This document shows positions 10,580 through 21,919 of a stretch of DNA of 64,000 nucleotides, one piece after another. The position numbers and the translations under genes are program-made. The DNA is from Halocafeteria seosinensis (lineage: Eukaryota > Sar > Bigyra > Bicosoecida), in assembly GCA_001687465.1 (NCBI GenBank), contig LVLI01000231.1, positions 62,001-126,000 on the forward strand, in the 5' to 3' direction. The notes beneath the pieces are model-generated. The model was given only the letters and a program-made list of their open reading frames with translations. It was not told the origin of the DNA and did no database searches. Each line of letters starts with the position of its first letter. Position 1 is the first letter of the stretch.

Positions 10580-11410
10580 ATGGTGTTTGAATGCCCTGAG
10601 AACGAGCCTAGGCCAGAGCAATTACGCAGAATGAACCCGACACAGACAGGAGGTGCCGCTGGAGGGCCGCAGAACATGCCAGCACCAGCGATGAATGGAA
10701 GTTCGGAGGACATAGTGAACAATATATTCGGAATCGTTATTCCAGGAAGACCACTAATAACGCAGTTTAAACAAGCAGGACCCAATAAGTTCTTAACAGA
10801 AATCCAACAGCCAGCCACTGCTGGGGAATTGACTTTGTTTCTACAACCAGGCCAGGTATTACCACCAAGTACAGGAAGTAAGCTTCGCCCTTCTATCGAG
10901 AAATGCGAGAAACAGGGTTCATTGCTTTAATCTATCTCTGTAATTGAAATATGCAGTTGCAATATATTGGAGTTATCCCCCCTTCACAGAATGGTTGACA
11001 CTTGGTACACTTCCTCCCAACCAAGCCAGGTAAGGAATTCCAAAATTGTATGTCGGGATATGGTCTCTTCATTTTTCCTCCTCTGGATGAACAGCGAAAT
11101 ATTTAGCACTGGATGGCCTCATTTAACTGAACTAAAAAATGTTCCGACAGTACAGTTGGGCGTCAGTGTCGAAGACGCATCAATGATTGCCAATCTCAGT
11201 CAAGCTGTCGGTACCCAGAAGACACATGAAAATCGCTTAGAATTTGCCAGACTAGTTGCAAAGAACCTCTTTCGTTATTTAGAATCGTTTTCGCAAACTA
11301 CCCCCGAAGGAGAGCGACTCGTGCTCCCAATGAGTGCTTTGGAACGGTGGTTGCAGAGGTTCGAAGAGAAGTATAGGGCTGATCCTAACTTCCTGTCAAA
11401 TCAAAGTTGA
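10580..11410 (+). CDS. HIKESHI: Hikeshi (OPI10) Hsp70 nuclear import carrier
   Basis: Three exons (10580-10877, 10957-11029, 11095-11410) give about 228 residues. Hikeshi carries Hsp70 into the nucleus during heat stress and binds FG nucleoporins. The N-terminal domain starts FGIVIPGRPLITQF and continues through FLTEIQQPATAGELTLFL and IAIYWSYPPF. The C-terminal part has VQLGVSVEDASMI and ends LERWLQRFEEKYRADPNF, matching the conserved helix at the end of the family. Compared with the ~197-residue human protein it has a proline- and asparagine-rich N-terminal extension. The first ATG is used, but a second at 10631 is possible. The order of the conserved blocks makes the assignment firm. Confidence 0.85.
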
Positions 11411-11709
11411 GCAACAGCCTAATTCTACACACGGAAGTTACAATGGCGACATAGTTGCCAATATGGCGCTCATTAAAACGGCAGAGCCGATCCATGTGGG
11501 TAGTTGAACGACGCAACAGAGGACTCGCCAAACTGCGCCACCGTGACCGTTTCTTAGCATCGAACGAGTCGTCGAAACCCGTTCATGGAAGACACCAGGA
11601 CGAATCTTATAGACCTCGCCGCCGCGTAACTACTGTTTACTTATGACCAGACACACCACCCATAAATAGCCGACTTGTTGCCGAAGACAGTTTAAGGCTT
11701 GAGAGCTCT
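11411..11709. other. Convergent intergenic gap
   Basis: About 300 nt between the Hikeshi and NDUFAF3 stop codons, the widest clear convergent gap in the window. No coding pattern or RNA gene seen. Confidence 0.4.
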
Positions 11710-12472
11710 CTACTCGGGTTTGATCATGTCAGGTGATCCCCGTAAGTAGCAACACCATTCATCACGTGGTAACTCCGTTCTGCACAAGAGTGCTGCAGCG
11801 ACTCCCCTTCCTTCTTGGTTAAGAACATTAAATGTAGAAATCGCGTGTTTCTGCAGTCGTACCCACACGTTGAAAACACGGTTATCGATTCGCCGCTACC
11901 CACTCGCTTGACGTACCGATGCCATATGCTCCACTGCTACTCCATTCCTGGCAAAATGACCAAACAGAATAGGATTCACCTCCTTCATTTCTTCTCCCGT
12001 TCCTATAAGAAGCATCTCTGCGTGCGCATGGAATTTCAACCCATTACTGCGTTCACCCAAGGAAGGCGTGTGTCTATGAAACTCACCGATGCGTGGCCGG
12101 ACTATCAATATGGGAGACAAGTTTTGCGGGGTGATTTCGGTAACTTTCCCCACATCCCATAATAGCGTGAAATTCGGAAAACAGAGAACAGAGCCTCTCA
12201 TATAGATCCCATTCACCTGGTATCCGAAATCATCCATTCCATGAATTACTGTATCATTCTCTCCAATCTGCAGCGCTTACGTCACAAAAATCACTTGATG
12301 CACGATTTCTGATGACGAAAGCTTTAGAGCAGCAGCATACCGTTGGTGAGACGTCCTGCTCTGTCAGGGAGGACTGATGACGTTTGAAACAAGCCTGAAT
12401 AGTCTGTATAGGGGAACAAGCCGTGCTTCTAAATGCACGCGAACCTAGCGCTCGACCGCCTCTAGACAGCAT
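11710..12472 (-). CDS. NDUFAF3: NDUFAF3-type complex I assembly factor (Mth938 domain)
   Basis: Four exons (12341-12472, 12087-12267, 11917-12017, 11710-11850) join to 184 residues, the same length as the human protein. NDUFAF3 works with NDUFAF4 in building the Q-module of mitochondrial complex I. The first ~40 residues are a basic, serine-rich presequence (MLSRGGRALGSRAF). The Mth938 fold follows: FGYQVNGIYMRGSVL, TLLWDVGKVTEITPQ, PRIEMLLIGTGEE, then NGVAVEHM and STFNVLNQEGRGVAAALL. All splice phases agree. It lies 155 nt downstream of an acyl-CoA dehydrogenase gene on the same strand; ACAD9 is also a complex I assembly factor, but I do not infer a functional link from position. Confidence 0.88.
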
Positions 12473-12627
12473 TATAGCACGTTCCAGAAGACAGATCGAA
12501 AGCGCAAACTAGCAAAAAACAGTACGATTAGCAAAGATGCAGTGTATTCACAAGCCTATACGCATGAACTATGGATTAGATTCCTACCCTCCTGGCACAT
12601 TGCCAAGTTCACAAACACGAGAGGAAC

Positions 12628-14752
12628 TTACACTCCCAGTGGGTGGGGTGGAAGATACCGTCCAGCTTTCAATACCGTCGATGAAATGTTTTGGCAGAGT
12701 TTATCGCCGCTGACGTCTTCGCCGCTATTAATGAGCTTTAGGTTGTCTTCAATGCGCCGACTGCTTGTCAAGGCAACGTACTTGGCGAGTTCGACCTCAT
12801 GATCAGCTATCTCCTTTCCAGCTTTTGTCGACGACGCCCGAGACAATGAGGTCGACATTGCATATAGATCAATCGCAATATCTGCTACTCGTTCCAGCTG
12901 GCGCTGCTGGTTGATAATATCTTTCTTGTGCTTCATCAATAAGTCACGCACAACGTTGCTAAACTCCGTGGTGTACTTGGATAAATTATCACCCTCTCTC
13001 TTCAGTTCACTCCGAAGACCGGGTATAGACTCTAGACCCATACCTGTCTTTCCAGAGACAAACTTGCTCAACATTTCGGGAATTCTACCAGCAAATTTCA
13101 GGGGATTGCTCTTCGCTTCTTTTTGAATCTCAGCTAGCTCAGCACCCGGTCCTTGGATGCACGTAAGAGCAACGAAAAGACGCAGTATTTCATTTGTGCC
13201 TTCGAAAATCATCAGTATTCTCGTATCTCGCATAAACCGCTCATAAGGAGGTGCACCTTCACCTGCCATGAAGCCCATCCCTCCGAGTATCTGAATGCAT
13301 TCGTTCACGCTGGTCCACATCGCCTCGCTCCCATAAATCTTGCAAATGGCTGCTTCTACGGCACAGTCGATGCTCGTGCTATCTAGTAAACCGGTTGTGG
13401 CATAAGCCATGCTTTCTATAGCGTACGCCTTTGCAGCCATTTCGGTGAATTTCTTCTGGATAAGCCCAAATTCGCTCAGAGGCTTGCCGAATTGCTTCCT
13501 TTCATTAGCATGCTCAGCTATCATTCCCATCAGCCTCTTGATAGCTCCGGCAGTTCCTGCACCTAACCCGAAGCGTCCGTTGTTCAAAATAGTCATAGCC
13601 ACTTTAAACCCTCCTCCCACTTCTCCGAGAACATTTTCTCTAGGGATCCGGCAGTTGTCGAAAGTCAATTGAACTGTATTTGAACCACGAATTCCTAGTT
13701 TTGTTTCCGGCTTGCCGGCCTCGATACCTCCGAAAGCCTTCTCGACAATGAACGCCGTCATCTTATCTCTAGTCTCACCAGTTTTTTCGTCTTTCACCGG
13801 GGTTTGGGCAAACACAGTGAACACGTCTGCGATTCCACCATTACTTATCCACATCTTGCTCCCATTGAGTACAAACTCCTTGCCATCTTCGGAAGGAATG
13901 GCTTTACATTGTACTGAGGCTGCATCCGATCCCGCACTGGGTTCAGTAAGGCAGAATGCAGCGATTTGCTCTCCAGTGGCCAGCTTCGGTAGGTACTTTT
14001 GCTTCTGTTCCTCATTTCCATCCAACAGTATACCCTTCAAACCTATACTTTGGTGAGCCATCAAGGTGACGGCAATGGAAGGGTCAAGAACCACCTCCTC
14101 TGCAATTCGAGCGTAGGCAGAGTTGCTCAAGCCGAGGCCGCCATACTCCTGAGGAATCTGAAGGCCGAATAGTCCCATCTCCTTCAGGCCATCCATGGTT
14201 GCTTTGGGTATTCTGCAAGCACGCACTTAAGTAACGTAAATCTCCTAGATGTCTGATAACTAGCACCGTCAGAGCTACGTACTCATGTTGCAAATCGATT
14301 TGGACCGAGTCTACACTTTCTTTGAAGAATTTGTCCACGGGTTCACTTAGCACTTGCAACGTTTCTCGTGCTTCTTCATCCAGCGCTACGGGGAACGGGA
14401 AAAGTTGTTTGTGCATAATATCTCCATAAAACAGCCTTCTCACGTAGGACTGCTCCTCTTTCGGCGGAATCCGGGAGCTGTTTTGCCGCACACTTTGTGT
14501 TTCCACAACGGGGCGAGACTGCACGCAGTAAGCAAAATTGCAATGTTACAGGTGAGATCCATTACTCTACGTTCCAAATAAAGTGTTGTAGGGCCTATAA
14601 GGGGACTGAGCTCGGCACGTCTGGGAGAGTCCCTGACGTGGTGCTGTGGGACGTACCATCGATAAGGTCGTTGGGGAGCCAAATAGGCCCTTTTGTCGAC
14701 CAATGAACGATCCTCGTAGTGAGGATGGGTTTGCAAGGACTTTGCGAAACAT
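12628..14752 (-). CDS. Mitochondrial acyl-CoA dehydrogenase, VLCAD/ACAD9 type
   Basis: Three exons (14657-14752, 14283-14518, 12628-14212) give about 638 residues, the size of VLCAD and ACAD9 rather than the ~420-residue soluble enzymes. It should oxidise long-chain acyl-CoA to enoyl-CoA, passing electrons to ETF. Features in order: presequence (MFRKVLANPSSLRG), FPFPVALDEEA, LFGLQIPQEYGGLGLSN, CLTEPSAGSDAA and KMWISNGG (FAD/substrate site), RKQFGKPLSEF, QILGGMGFMAGE, and FEGTNEILRLF with the catalytic Glu. The ~180-residue C-terminal extension is the membrane-binding domain of this subgroup. Sequence alone does not let me choose between VLCAD and the complex I assembly paralogue ACAD9. Confidence 0.9.
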
Positions 14753-15122
14753 GTTTGCCAAGGGATAACCCGAGAGTAACGAGATACAACAAGAGTTTTG
14801 CGGGAAAATACTCGGGATTACTTCAAGGAATTGTAAGCGCGATACTAATGAATGGAACAAAGCAATAGCGACAAAACAAAAAAAAGTCTGTCTTTTGGTG
14901 TTTGTCAATCAATTTGAGCTTTTTGGTGGGACTACAAAACTCCTGGTACTTCAAACACTGGGAAGTACAGGGCAATCTTCAAGCTGCTAACTCCCACAGC
15001 TACTTGTTTTTGAAGCAACCGGTCACATAAACGCCGCGTGTTGTAGATGAAGGGACGGACAAGCACTGTATCCTTTTTCTGTTTATGCGTCGTGTAGCGA
15101 AAACAGAGCGCTATGGGTGAAT
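14753..15122. promoter_or_regulatory. Divergent promoter region
   Basis: About 370 nt between the start of the acyl-CoA dehydrogenase (minus) and the unknown gene at 15123 (plus). No coding pattern seen. Presumably a bidirectional promoter. Confidence 0.4.
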
Positions 15123-16442
15123 ATGTCATCGACGTTCAAACGCAAATCGTCTGGGAAATTAACAGCGCAACGCTTACAATATTCACCAAACAAGAGCCTG
15201 TCTACAATTGACACTAAGGATGAACCAGTTCATCCTGGACCTTCCACAAGCCATAGCAGTCCGGCACTAGATGAGACTAAGGCGGATTCCTTGGATCTCT
15301 TGCATTCGGGCATAGAGGAAGATGCACCAACAACTAACACATCTCACAACAAACCGAGGACTACGAAGAAAAAGACGAAGAAGACTAAACAGAAGAATTC
15401 ACGTGGTATAGCAGAGGAAGGTTCAACAGCGAACCAGGCTCCGACGAAAGGAAAAGATAAAGGCGGTGCTTCACCCTCTAAGAACTCTGTCAAATTCCAG
15501 TAAGTCGTTGAAGTCCCCTTTTTGGCCACGATAGTTACCGATGCGCTTGATTTCCTTCTCATTGTGTTGTTCATTCCGTCTCATTGAGTTGTTTGTCAGT
15601 CTCAGCACACTTCGCGTTCGAAAGTGTGGATTTGGATGGCAGTAGATAGAGGATGAATTGTACTGCTGCTGTTGGGTAGGCTAGTACTGAACATATTGTC
15701 TATGCAGATACCAATCCGTAGCACCTACATTTGGAGTAAAAAGAGAGCAATATAGTACATTTAATTTCAACGAGGATGCGGTGTTGCCCCCTTACGTGAA
15801 GGAATTCGATGAATACGTACGTCTGAAACCGTGTGCTTATAAATGACCGTACCAAAGAACTCGTTTTCAATGCAGCTCCAGGGCAAAAGCAACAAAACAA
15901 CCAGGCGACCTAAGAGACAAAGTAGTAAAGAGCAAACGATGGTGTACGGAGCTGCATCCCTCGTTTCAGAACACTCGTTGGATCAATGCAAAAAAAAAGA
16001 CCAGGCTTATGCTGAATACTCCACCCAGAAAGCCCTGATAAAGTCGTGCGGTAACCAGCTAGCAGAGGAGCTAAAGGAGCGTATGAAACAAGTTGATCCA
16101 GATGCCGAATTCGCGATATCAATGAGTGTCCAAGAAGGCACAGTTTGGAGTACAGAGCCTAGCAAGTCCTCCACCTCGCTTTTCATTGCGGATGCCTCCG
16201 AACTACCTTTAATAGAGTTTACGATTACAATCCCGTCCACATACAGACAGCTCAACAAGTTGAAGGCTGAAATTGGAATAGAGTTTCATAGATGTTGCTA
16301 CAGACACCTGACCGCCTGCTGCTTCGCAAGAGCTTCCAAGGGAATCGCAGAGCCTAAGAAGGGAGGAGTAGTTCTACCCTACATGATGGATCCTGAGGCC
16401 CTGGTACTGCCACGAGCAGTGTTTCGCATAAGACATTCATAG
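15123..16442 (+). CDS. Unknown protein with lysine-rich N-terminus
   Basis: Three exons (15123-15499, 15708-15816, 15876-16442) give about 350 residues. The N-terminal ~125 residues are disordered, with a lysine tract (TTKKKTKKTKQK). A short conserved-looking block (YQSVAPTFGVKREQYSTF, then DAVLPPYVKEF) spans the second exon. The C-terminal half mixes predicted helices with a beta segment (LIEFTITIPSTYRQL) and several cysteines. I recognise no family. The ATG at 15123 is the first in frame. The stop codon TAG at 16440-16442 directly abuts the stop codon of the TFIP11 gene on the other strand, with no base between. Confidence 0.75.
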
Positions 16443-19280
16443 CTATTCAGTCCCAACAATTTGCATCACTTCGTCCACATCACTTGGTTGGAATTGACCC
16501 TGCTGTTTCTCATAATAGACAACCTCATTATGCAAGTAAATGTTCAGTGAACGCTTCTTCCCTGTAAGCCTGTAGACTTGCTTCCCATCCACTTTACCGC
16601 GTTTCAAGTTTGGAACAAATTCCACACCGTTTTCCGCAGCAATGTGACTGACAACTTCTGAAAATGAGAGAGACATTTCTGTTTCTCTGGTCCGTGACTT
16701 TCGCGGCGTACTTGCACCACCTGATGGTGCGTTTTCTTCCTTCGCATTCGGAGTTGCTTCTTCCTTATCTGAAGAACTTTTCTGTCGCCTCTTCAGCACT
16801 TCATAGTAACTCGTTTCTGCGGGCACAAATTTGGAAGGAGATGCCTCTTCAGGCTCATGAGACATGTAGTGATCCAACATTTCCAAGGCCAAATCGAAGT
16901 AGTGGACCACACGCTGCTCATCAAGTAATCGCTCTGGGAACCGTTGCTTCCAACCGCTATACCATTCAGATACTTCCTCCAGATCGACTTCTTCCGTAGA
17001 CCATAGCCAGTATCGAAGAGTGGCAAGCCACTTAGGGAAAAATTCCCCTTCCAAAAGACACACAAGGTGAAAATGAGGAATTAAATCTACCCACTCCATT
17101 ACTTGGTTCCAAGGCTTCATCCTTTGCGAAGAAGGATCTATTTCAAGTTCCCGCATGGAGGAGACAAGCTTTGGCATAACTGAGCGAAGCAACAACGAGT
17201 TCATCGCTTGTTCACTCCAGACGCCTTTCCAGCGTTCCAGCACGACTCTAGCCGAGGTATCAGAGGGATCCCAGTTTACCAGCTCGCGAGAGAATTTTTG
17301 TCGAATGAGCGGGAATAACGTTTCTAGCTCTTTTGGCAAGAACTGCCGCCAGGGAATGATCCACGAGTCTATAGGTGTCATATCGGTGCGAGGATTCCAC
17401 TCCTCTACAGCCAACTTAAGTCGAGGGAATATAAGCTGTTGAAGGATTTCATTAAAACTGCTTTCATCTACCACTGGTTGCAGATTCCTGAGCAACTGAA
17501 TAATGTCATTAGAGTCGGTGGGGGACCACTTCTGTAAGACTTTACGAAGCCATGGGAGCACAAACTTGCTAACAACTCCTTGAATATTGCCAACATGTTT
17601 TCTTTGTTCCTGGGAGCCTTTGCTTTTTGTTGACACTGTTTCGATCCATTGTTGCACCGTTTCGCATATGAGTCGCAGCTCCTGTTCATCGTCGACGTCA
17701 CCGGAAAAATTGTGCGGTGACTGCTCAAAACAGTGCTCAACCAGCGCTGGAGCGAGCTCCATCAAATTATGAAGATCTATTTCTTCGCTCCTGGAGACTA
17801 AAAGATCCTGAAACATTTGGTGTGCTCTTTGAAGATTCTCCCAAAGAGAACCGTTTTCCAGGGAGAAGTTCTCCAATTCACGCACTATGACATCGACGGA
17901 TTCTTTTTCCTCCTCGCGATTAGTTATGCGCCTCTCCATAACAGTTATATCATGTTCTAATGAGGTATGCTTGTGCTCGTTCCTTGAAATTTCACGTTGT
18001 AGCTGCTGTAGTTGCACCTGGGTCGTATCGGCGAGAAGAGACAGATTATGCCGAAGTTCTTCCCCAACTTTATTTACCTCAGTATCTTCTTCAGTGAATG
18101 GCTCTTGTTCACTAACTTTGCTCATATCTGTTAGAATCTTCTTCTGCGGGCCCCTCATGTCGACAATTACTTGAGAAGCCCCCGACTGGTCAGCCTCGGA
18201 CGTTTGTAAAACCTCAGCTGCAGTCTTGTAAGACTTACGAGGCTGCTTCTTTTTCTCAGTGGGAGCCGTTTTCTTCCATTCTTGAGTATCTCCTTTGCGC
18301 TCTTTCTTTTCTTGGTCTTCAAACTGGTCATCTCCAAAATAGTCTTTCGCAATCTCTTTATTTTCTTTCAAGTGTGTGGCTTCTTTAAAGTTGCCGTAAT
18401 TAATACCACGACGATCGGGTCTTACTTGAACCGCAACAGGCTGCGCGATACCCTGCTCGAACTTTCCCAAGCGTCCCTTGAATCCAAACTTGGACAAGTA
18501 CTTCATTCCAAACCCTTTAGTGTGCTTCTCGAACTTTCCCAAATCCTTCATGGGGGGTGGTGGTTTCTTGTACTGTTTTCGATGTGAATCGTCAATTTCT
18601 TCCTTTCCTGACTCTTGCTCTTTGTCTGAAGGAGGCTCTTCACCTCTGGCACCCCTCAGTAATGAAGCAAAGTCTTGTTGAGTGGAGCCTATACCGGCAC
18701 TCCCTAGACCTGCGTGACTAGAGCTTTCTGGATCTTCACCTGCTTGCTGCTTGGCGTCCTCCTCGGAGAAAATATCCACATCCTCTCCATCGTCCTCTTC
18801 CTGATTCCCCGTGTTCTTGGAGCTCTTCACGAATGACATGTTTGAAGCACCAATGCCACTCCTGCTGGTCTGGAAGGACGGAGCGCGTTGGGTAGACTTT
18901 TTACTAGACCTTCTTCCTCCCAGTCGACTCTTAATGCGATCATCCATGGTTTCCTGCTCATCATCCGAACTTGATGCTTCTTTAAATACACCATAAATTG
19001 CATCTTCTTTGCTCATTTTCGGCTTCTTCTGTTTCTGCTCTTCGTAGTAGAATTCACCATCAATCCATCTACCACCAACAAAATCCGTGTCTTCTGTAAA
19101 TGCCATACGTTCTTGATCATCATCGTGTTCCTCAGACTCACCGACACCTCCCATGCCATTGTGTCCTCTTCCTCCTTGCTTCCATCTACCGCGAGTATGG
19201 GGTCCTTGGTGGGCATTTTCTTCATCACTGCTGCTCATCGCCACATTCCCACCACTGCTGGAGCCACCATCAGAGTCCAT
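16443..19280 (-). CDS. TFIP11: TFIP11/NTR1-type spliceosome disassembly factor
   Basis: Intronless, 945 residues. The family protein activates the DEAH helicase Prp43/DHX15 to release the lariat intron. Features: acidic N-terminal TIP_N region (MAFTEDTDFVGGRWIDGEF), a G-patch near residues 250-300 (KHTKGFGMKYLSKFGFKGRL, then GKFEQGIAQPVAV), a coiled coil around residue 420, and a long C-terminal GCFC-type helical domain with repeated W-P motifs (FVLPWLRKVLQKW, DSWIIPWRQFLP). The last ~70 residues contain FSEVVSHIAAENGVEFVPN, a conserved terminal element. Domain order and length match the family. It abuts the stop codon of the convergent upstream gene exactly. Confidence 0.9.
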   Translation of the reverse strand: MDSDGGSSSGGNVAMSSSDEENAHQGPHTRGRWKQGGRGHNGMGGVGESEEHDDDQERMAFTEDTDFVGGRWIDGEFYYEEQKQKKPKMSKEDAIYGVFKEASSSDDEQETMDDRIKSRLGGRRSSKKSTQRAPSFQTSRSGIGASNMSFVKSSKNTGNQEEDDGEDVDIFSEEDAKQQAGEDPESSSHAGLGSAGIGSTQQDFASLLRGARGEEPPSDKEQESGKEEIDDSHRKQYKKPPPPMKDLGKFEKHTKGFGMKYLSKFGFKGRLGKFEQGIAQPVAVQVRPDRRGINYGNFKEATHLKENKEIAKDYFGDDQFEDQEKKERKGDTQEWKKTAPTEKKKQPRKSYKTAAEVLQTSEADQSGASQVIVDMRGPQKKILTDMSKVSEQEPFTEEDTEVNKVGEELRHNLSLLADTTQVQLQQLQREISRNEHKHTSLEHDITVMERRITNREEEKESVDVIVRELENFSLENGSLWENLQRAHQMFQDLLVSRSEEIDLHNLMELAPALVEHCFEQSPHNFSGDVDDEQELRLICETVQQWIETVSTKSKGSQEQRKHVGNIQGVVSKFVLPWLRKVLQKWSPTDSNDIIQLLRNLQPVVDESSFNEILQQLIFPRLKLAVEEWNPRTDMTPIDSWIIPWRQFLPKELETLFPLIRQKFSRELVNWDPSDTSARVVLERWKGVWSEQAMNSLLLRSVMPKLVSSMRELEIDPSSQRMKPWNQVMEWVDLIPHFHLVCLLEGEFFPKWLATLRYWLWSTEEVDLEEVSEWYSGWKQRFPERLLDEQRVVHYFDLALEMLDHYMSHEPEEASPSKFVPAETSYYEVLKRRQKSSSDKEEATPNAKEENAPSGGASTPRKSRTRETEMSLSFSEVVSHIAAENGVEFVPNLKRGKVDGKQVYRLTGKKRSLNIYLHNEVVYYEKQQGQFQPSDVDEVMQIVGTE

Positions 19281-19618
19281 TTTTACTTCTTACAACGTGT
19301 GATACACCTACATCCACCAACACGGCGTCTCTTCGTTCCTTTTGGCCTTTTGAGTCTGAAGTCCCGGGAAAGCATCAATCAAACCTTGCACTTTTTCTGG
19401 TCAATCAACAACGCTGCGACTGGGAAGCTTCTCAGTCGGTCGCATAAGTTATGGCGAAGGCAGGTCAGTTTCAGACAACTACTAACATTGAAGTGGGATA
19501 GTATATATGTTTGATAGAACACCGTCAACGTATGTAAAGTACCAAATTACCAAGTTCTTACTGTACAGGCAGTCATTTTGTTGACTCGCATGTAAGGCTA
19601 ACTTGTAAAGCAAAAAAA
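19281..19618. promoter_or_regulatory. Divergent promoter region
   Basis: About 340 nt between the starts of TFIP11 (minus) and the glycosyltransferase gene (plus). No coding pattern seen. Confidence 0.4.
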
Positions 19619-21476
19619 ATGGAATTTGATGCGAAACAAGTGCTACTCGGCACAATAGCTTTATTGGCGCTGGTGGCGCTTCTCTCCTCCTCCGAGTACA
19701 GCACATTCATCCCAGGGTTTGCAGCACCGACCGCTAAGAAGCAGCACAAACAGCCGAAGCAAACAGGGGCTGCGAGGACCCCTGACCTCCAAGGGAGTGA
19801 GTGCTCGCAACACTTTACCCGGTCTTTGTACTGCCACGTGCACGTTGCTCTTGTCGTACCCTGCAGAAAAAACTGACAGTGGTGGAGATCGGGAGCCTTT
19901 TGTCGATACGACGTCTCGGCAACCTCCGGAGAAATCCCGGCAGTTTCCGGATAACTTGGGGCCGGCCACCACCAGCGACAAAGTTATGGAAGACATGAGC
20001 GTTTTCAAAGAAGTTATACACCCTCTTCGACGTATCGCCGATCTTACCAATAAAAAGTATCATCGGTTAAGTGAACGCCATGAAAGAGCACTGGAGGCAG
20101 ACAAGGTGCGCACGCTGGTCCCTGCGAACTACGTTGGGCGACACTTATCTATACCAAAGCCGATTGATCCGAAAGAAATCAAGAAGAAACACAATAATTT
20201 CTTATGGGGAACCAAAAGCGATCAGAGTAAAGTGAAGCAATGGAAGGATAGGGTCTGTAAAGAGCTGGAAAATCGCCCAATGCCAGGTGTCACCAAAATG
20301 CAGGAACTTCCTTTTGTGAATGATAGCAACGCTTTGGTGCAGCGATCGTTTGAAATGTTTAATGTCAATTACGATTCAGATGTGGAGCGTCCCATTTTTC
20401 CGGACAATGGACGTCCATTGGAGGAGCCATATTGTGACCTTCGAAAGTGCGATCAGAGCAAATTCCCATTTATATATTTCATGATTGCGCATCGGAATCG
20501 TCCAGCCAATCTCCAAAGGCTTGTGGCTTCGTTTCGAAATGCTACACTACAATGTGAATCACCTCCAGAATGGTTGCCTTGCTTATGCATTTATGTTAGT
20601 GACTATGGTACCTCCATGGAGACGGAACTGGCATCACGTCTTGCCAACACATGGAAGGATCGCGTCCGTCTGCTATCACGCAGAAACGTTACCCGTCCGT
20701 TCACCAAAGGAAGGGTAAGGTGCTTTTTGAACGTACGGTGTGATTTTATCTTTGCATACCATATACCATTACTCTGTGGATCCAGACTTATAACGTAGGC
20801 TTGAGATACGTTCAAACTCCTGCCAACAGAAGTCTCATATACGAAATTGATAGCGACTTGATCATGACAGATTGGGGAGCAGTAAATCGGGCATTGCGCA
20901 ATACTTTGTTAGGTAAGACTTATGTCGATAAGTTCCCTTGTGCATGACGTTTTATTTATTCTGACGTTTCAGGGCGACGGGTTACTTTCCCCATCATTTG
21001 GAGTACGAAGCCGCGTGTAAAGAATTTGGATACTTTCAACAAATACCTACTCAACGGCACCATTACGTCGAAGAAAAACGCATATAAAAGAAGTAAAGGC
21101 TACGGAATGACGACGTTTTATTTATACGACAATCCTTTTGGACTCTGGTAAGCACATGTTCGATTATACAATCATTTGAGTTATCATTTACAAAGTGGGT
21201 GTACTGCAGTGGACCTTTCATAAACCGTAGCGCTTGGGGATTGGAGGACAATGTGATGTACACTCAGGCGATGAGAGTTGTCAAAAGTCGAGAAATGAAA
21301 AAGCCAGGTCGGTATGAAGAAAAGTCTCTTTGGCATATCTTCCACTCCAAGAATACAAATTGGAAAAAAAGTAAGGATGGAATAGGCAAAAAGAGCAGAG
21401 CAAGGATCCTTTAGAAACACTTGACTCACTGGACCTGCATAACTGGGCGCTTGTAAGTTCAGTGCGAACCTCGTGA
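19619..21476 (+). CDS. Golgi-type type II glycosyltransferase, GT7-like
   Basis: Exons 19619-19796, 19867-20714, 20786-20912, 20973-21147, 21210-21370 and probably 21463-21476 give about 500 residues. A signal anchor sits at the N-terminus (VLLGTIALLALVALL). A stem region of ~180 residues is followed by a GT-A catalytic domain: FIYFMIAHRNRPANLQ, FTKGRTYNVGLRYV, the metal-binding DSD in LIYEIDSDLIMTDW, and an RSAWGLEDN block like the WGxED motif of beta-1,4-galactosyl and chondroitin GalNAc transferases. Substrate cannot be read from sequence. The 3' end is uncertain: a donor at 21371 joined to an acceptor at 21462 gives a very short tail (MRTS), while reading through gives an 18-residue tail ending at 21414, and a third frame nearby also looks coding. 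Confidence 0.75.
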
Positions 21477-21919
21477 CCATGAACCCCTGGGGTTAGCTCG
21501 ATTTTGTTAATGATGTGTCTGTGTAGTTTCAAAATTGGTACGCATTCATTCAGCGTTACAGTTTCGGTTGTTACCAGTGTACAGTAGTACATCCTGTACA
21601 CTGCACATGAACTACACGAACACACACGTACTGCAATTGTGTGGCGGTAACGCTCTTCCCCAAACTAAAAAGCACCAATGACGAACAAGTGAGATACCTC
21701 CACCACGTACACTACGTTAGCGTATTTTTGGCCTCTTACAGACTCATTGTAGCATACACGAATGTACAAGTAGTGTCTACTAATGTTGTATTCTTAATCC
21801 GGCGCTTTGTGAAGGTACGTCACCGTCTGAAGTTCCAAATTCAGTCGGTGGTGACATTTCGTTCTTGATGTACCTTAGGACGACTCTCTACACCATGGAA
21901 ACTGTGAATAAGTAATAGC
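21477..21919. promoter_or_regulatory. PGS1 upstream region with inverted repeat
   Basis: No coding pattern seen. It contains a perfect inverted repeat at 21575-21603 (CAGTGTACAG, nine bases, CTGTACACTG) 317 nt before the PGS1 start. Confidence 0.45.
21575..21603. repeat. Perfect 10-bp inverted repeat, CAGTGTACAG / CTGTACACTG
   Basis: Ten-base arms with a nine-base spacer. It shares the TGTAC core with the repeats near 9 kb. It could be a transcription-factor dyad or part of the glycosyltransferase 3' end. Confidence 0.6.
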
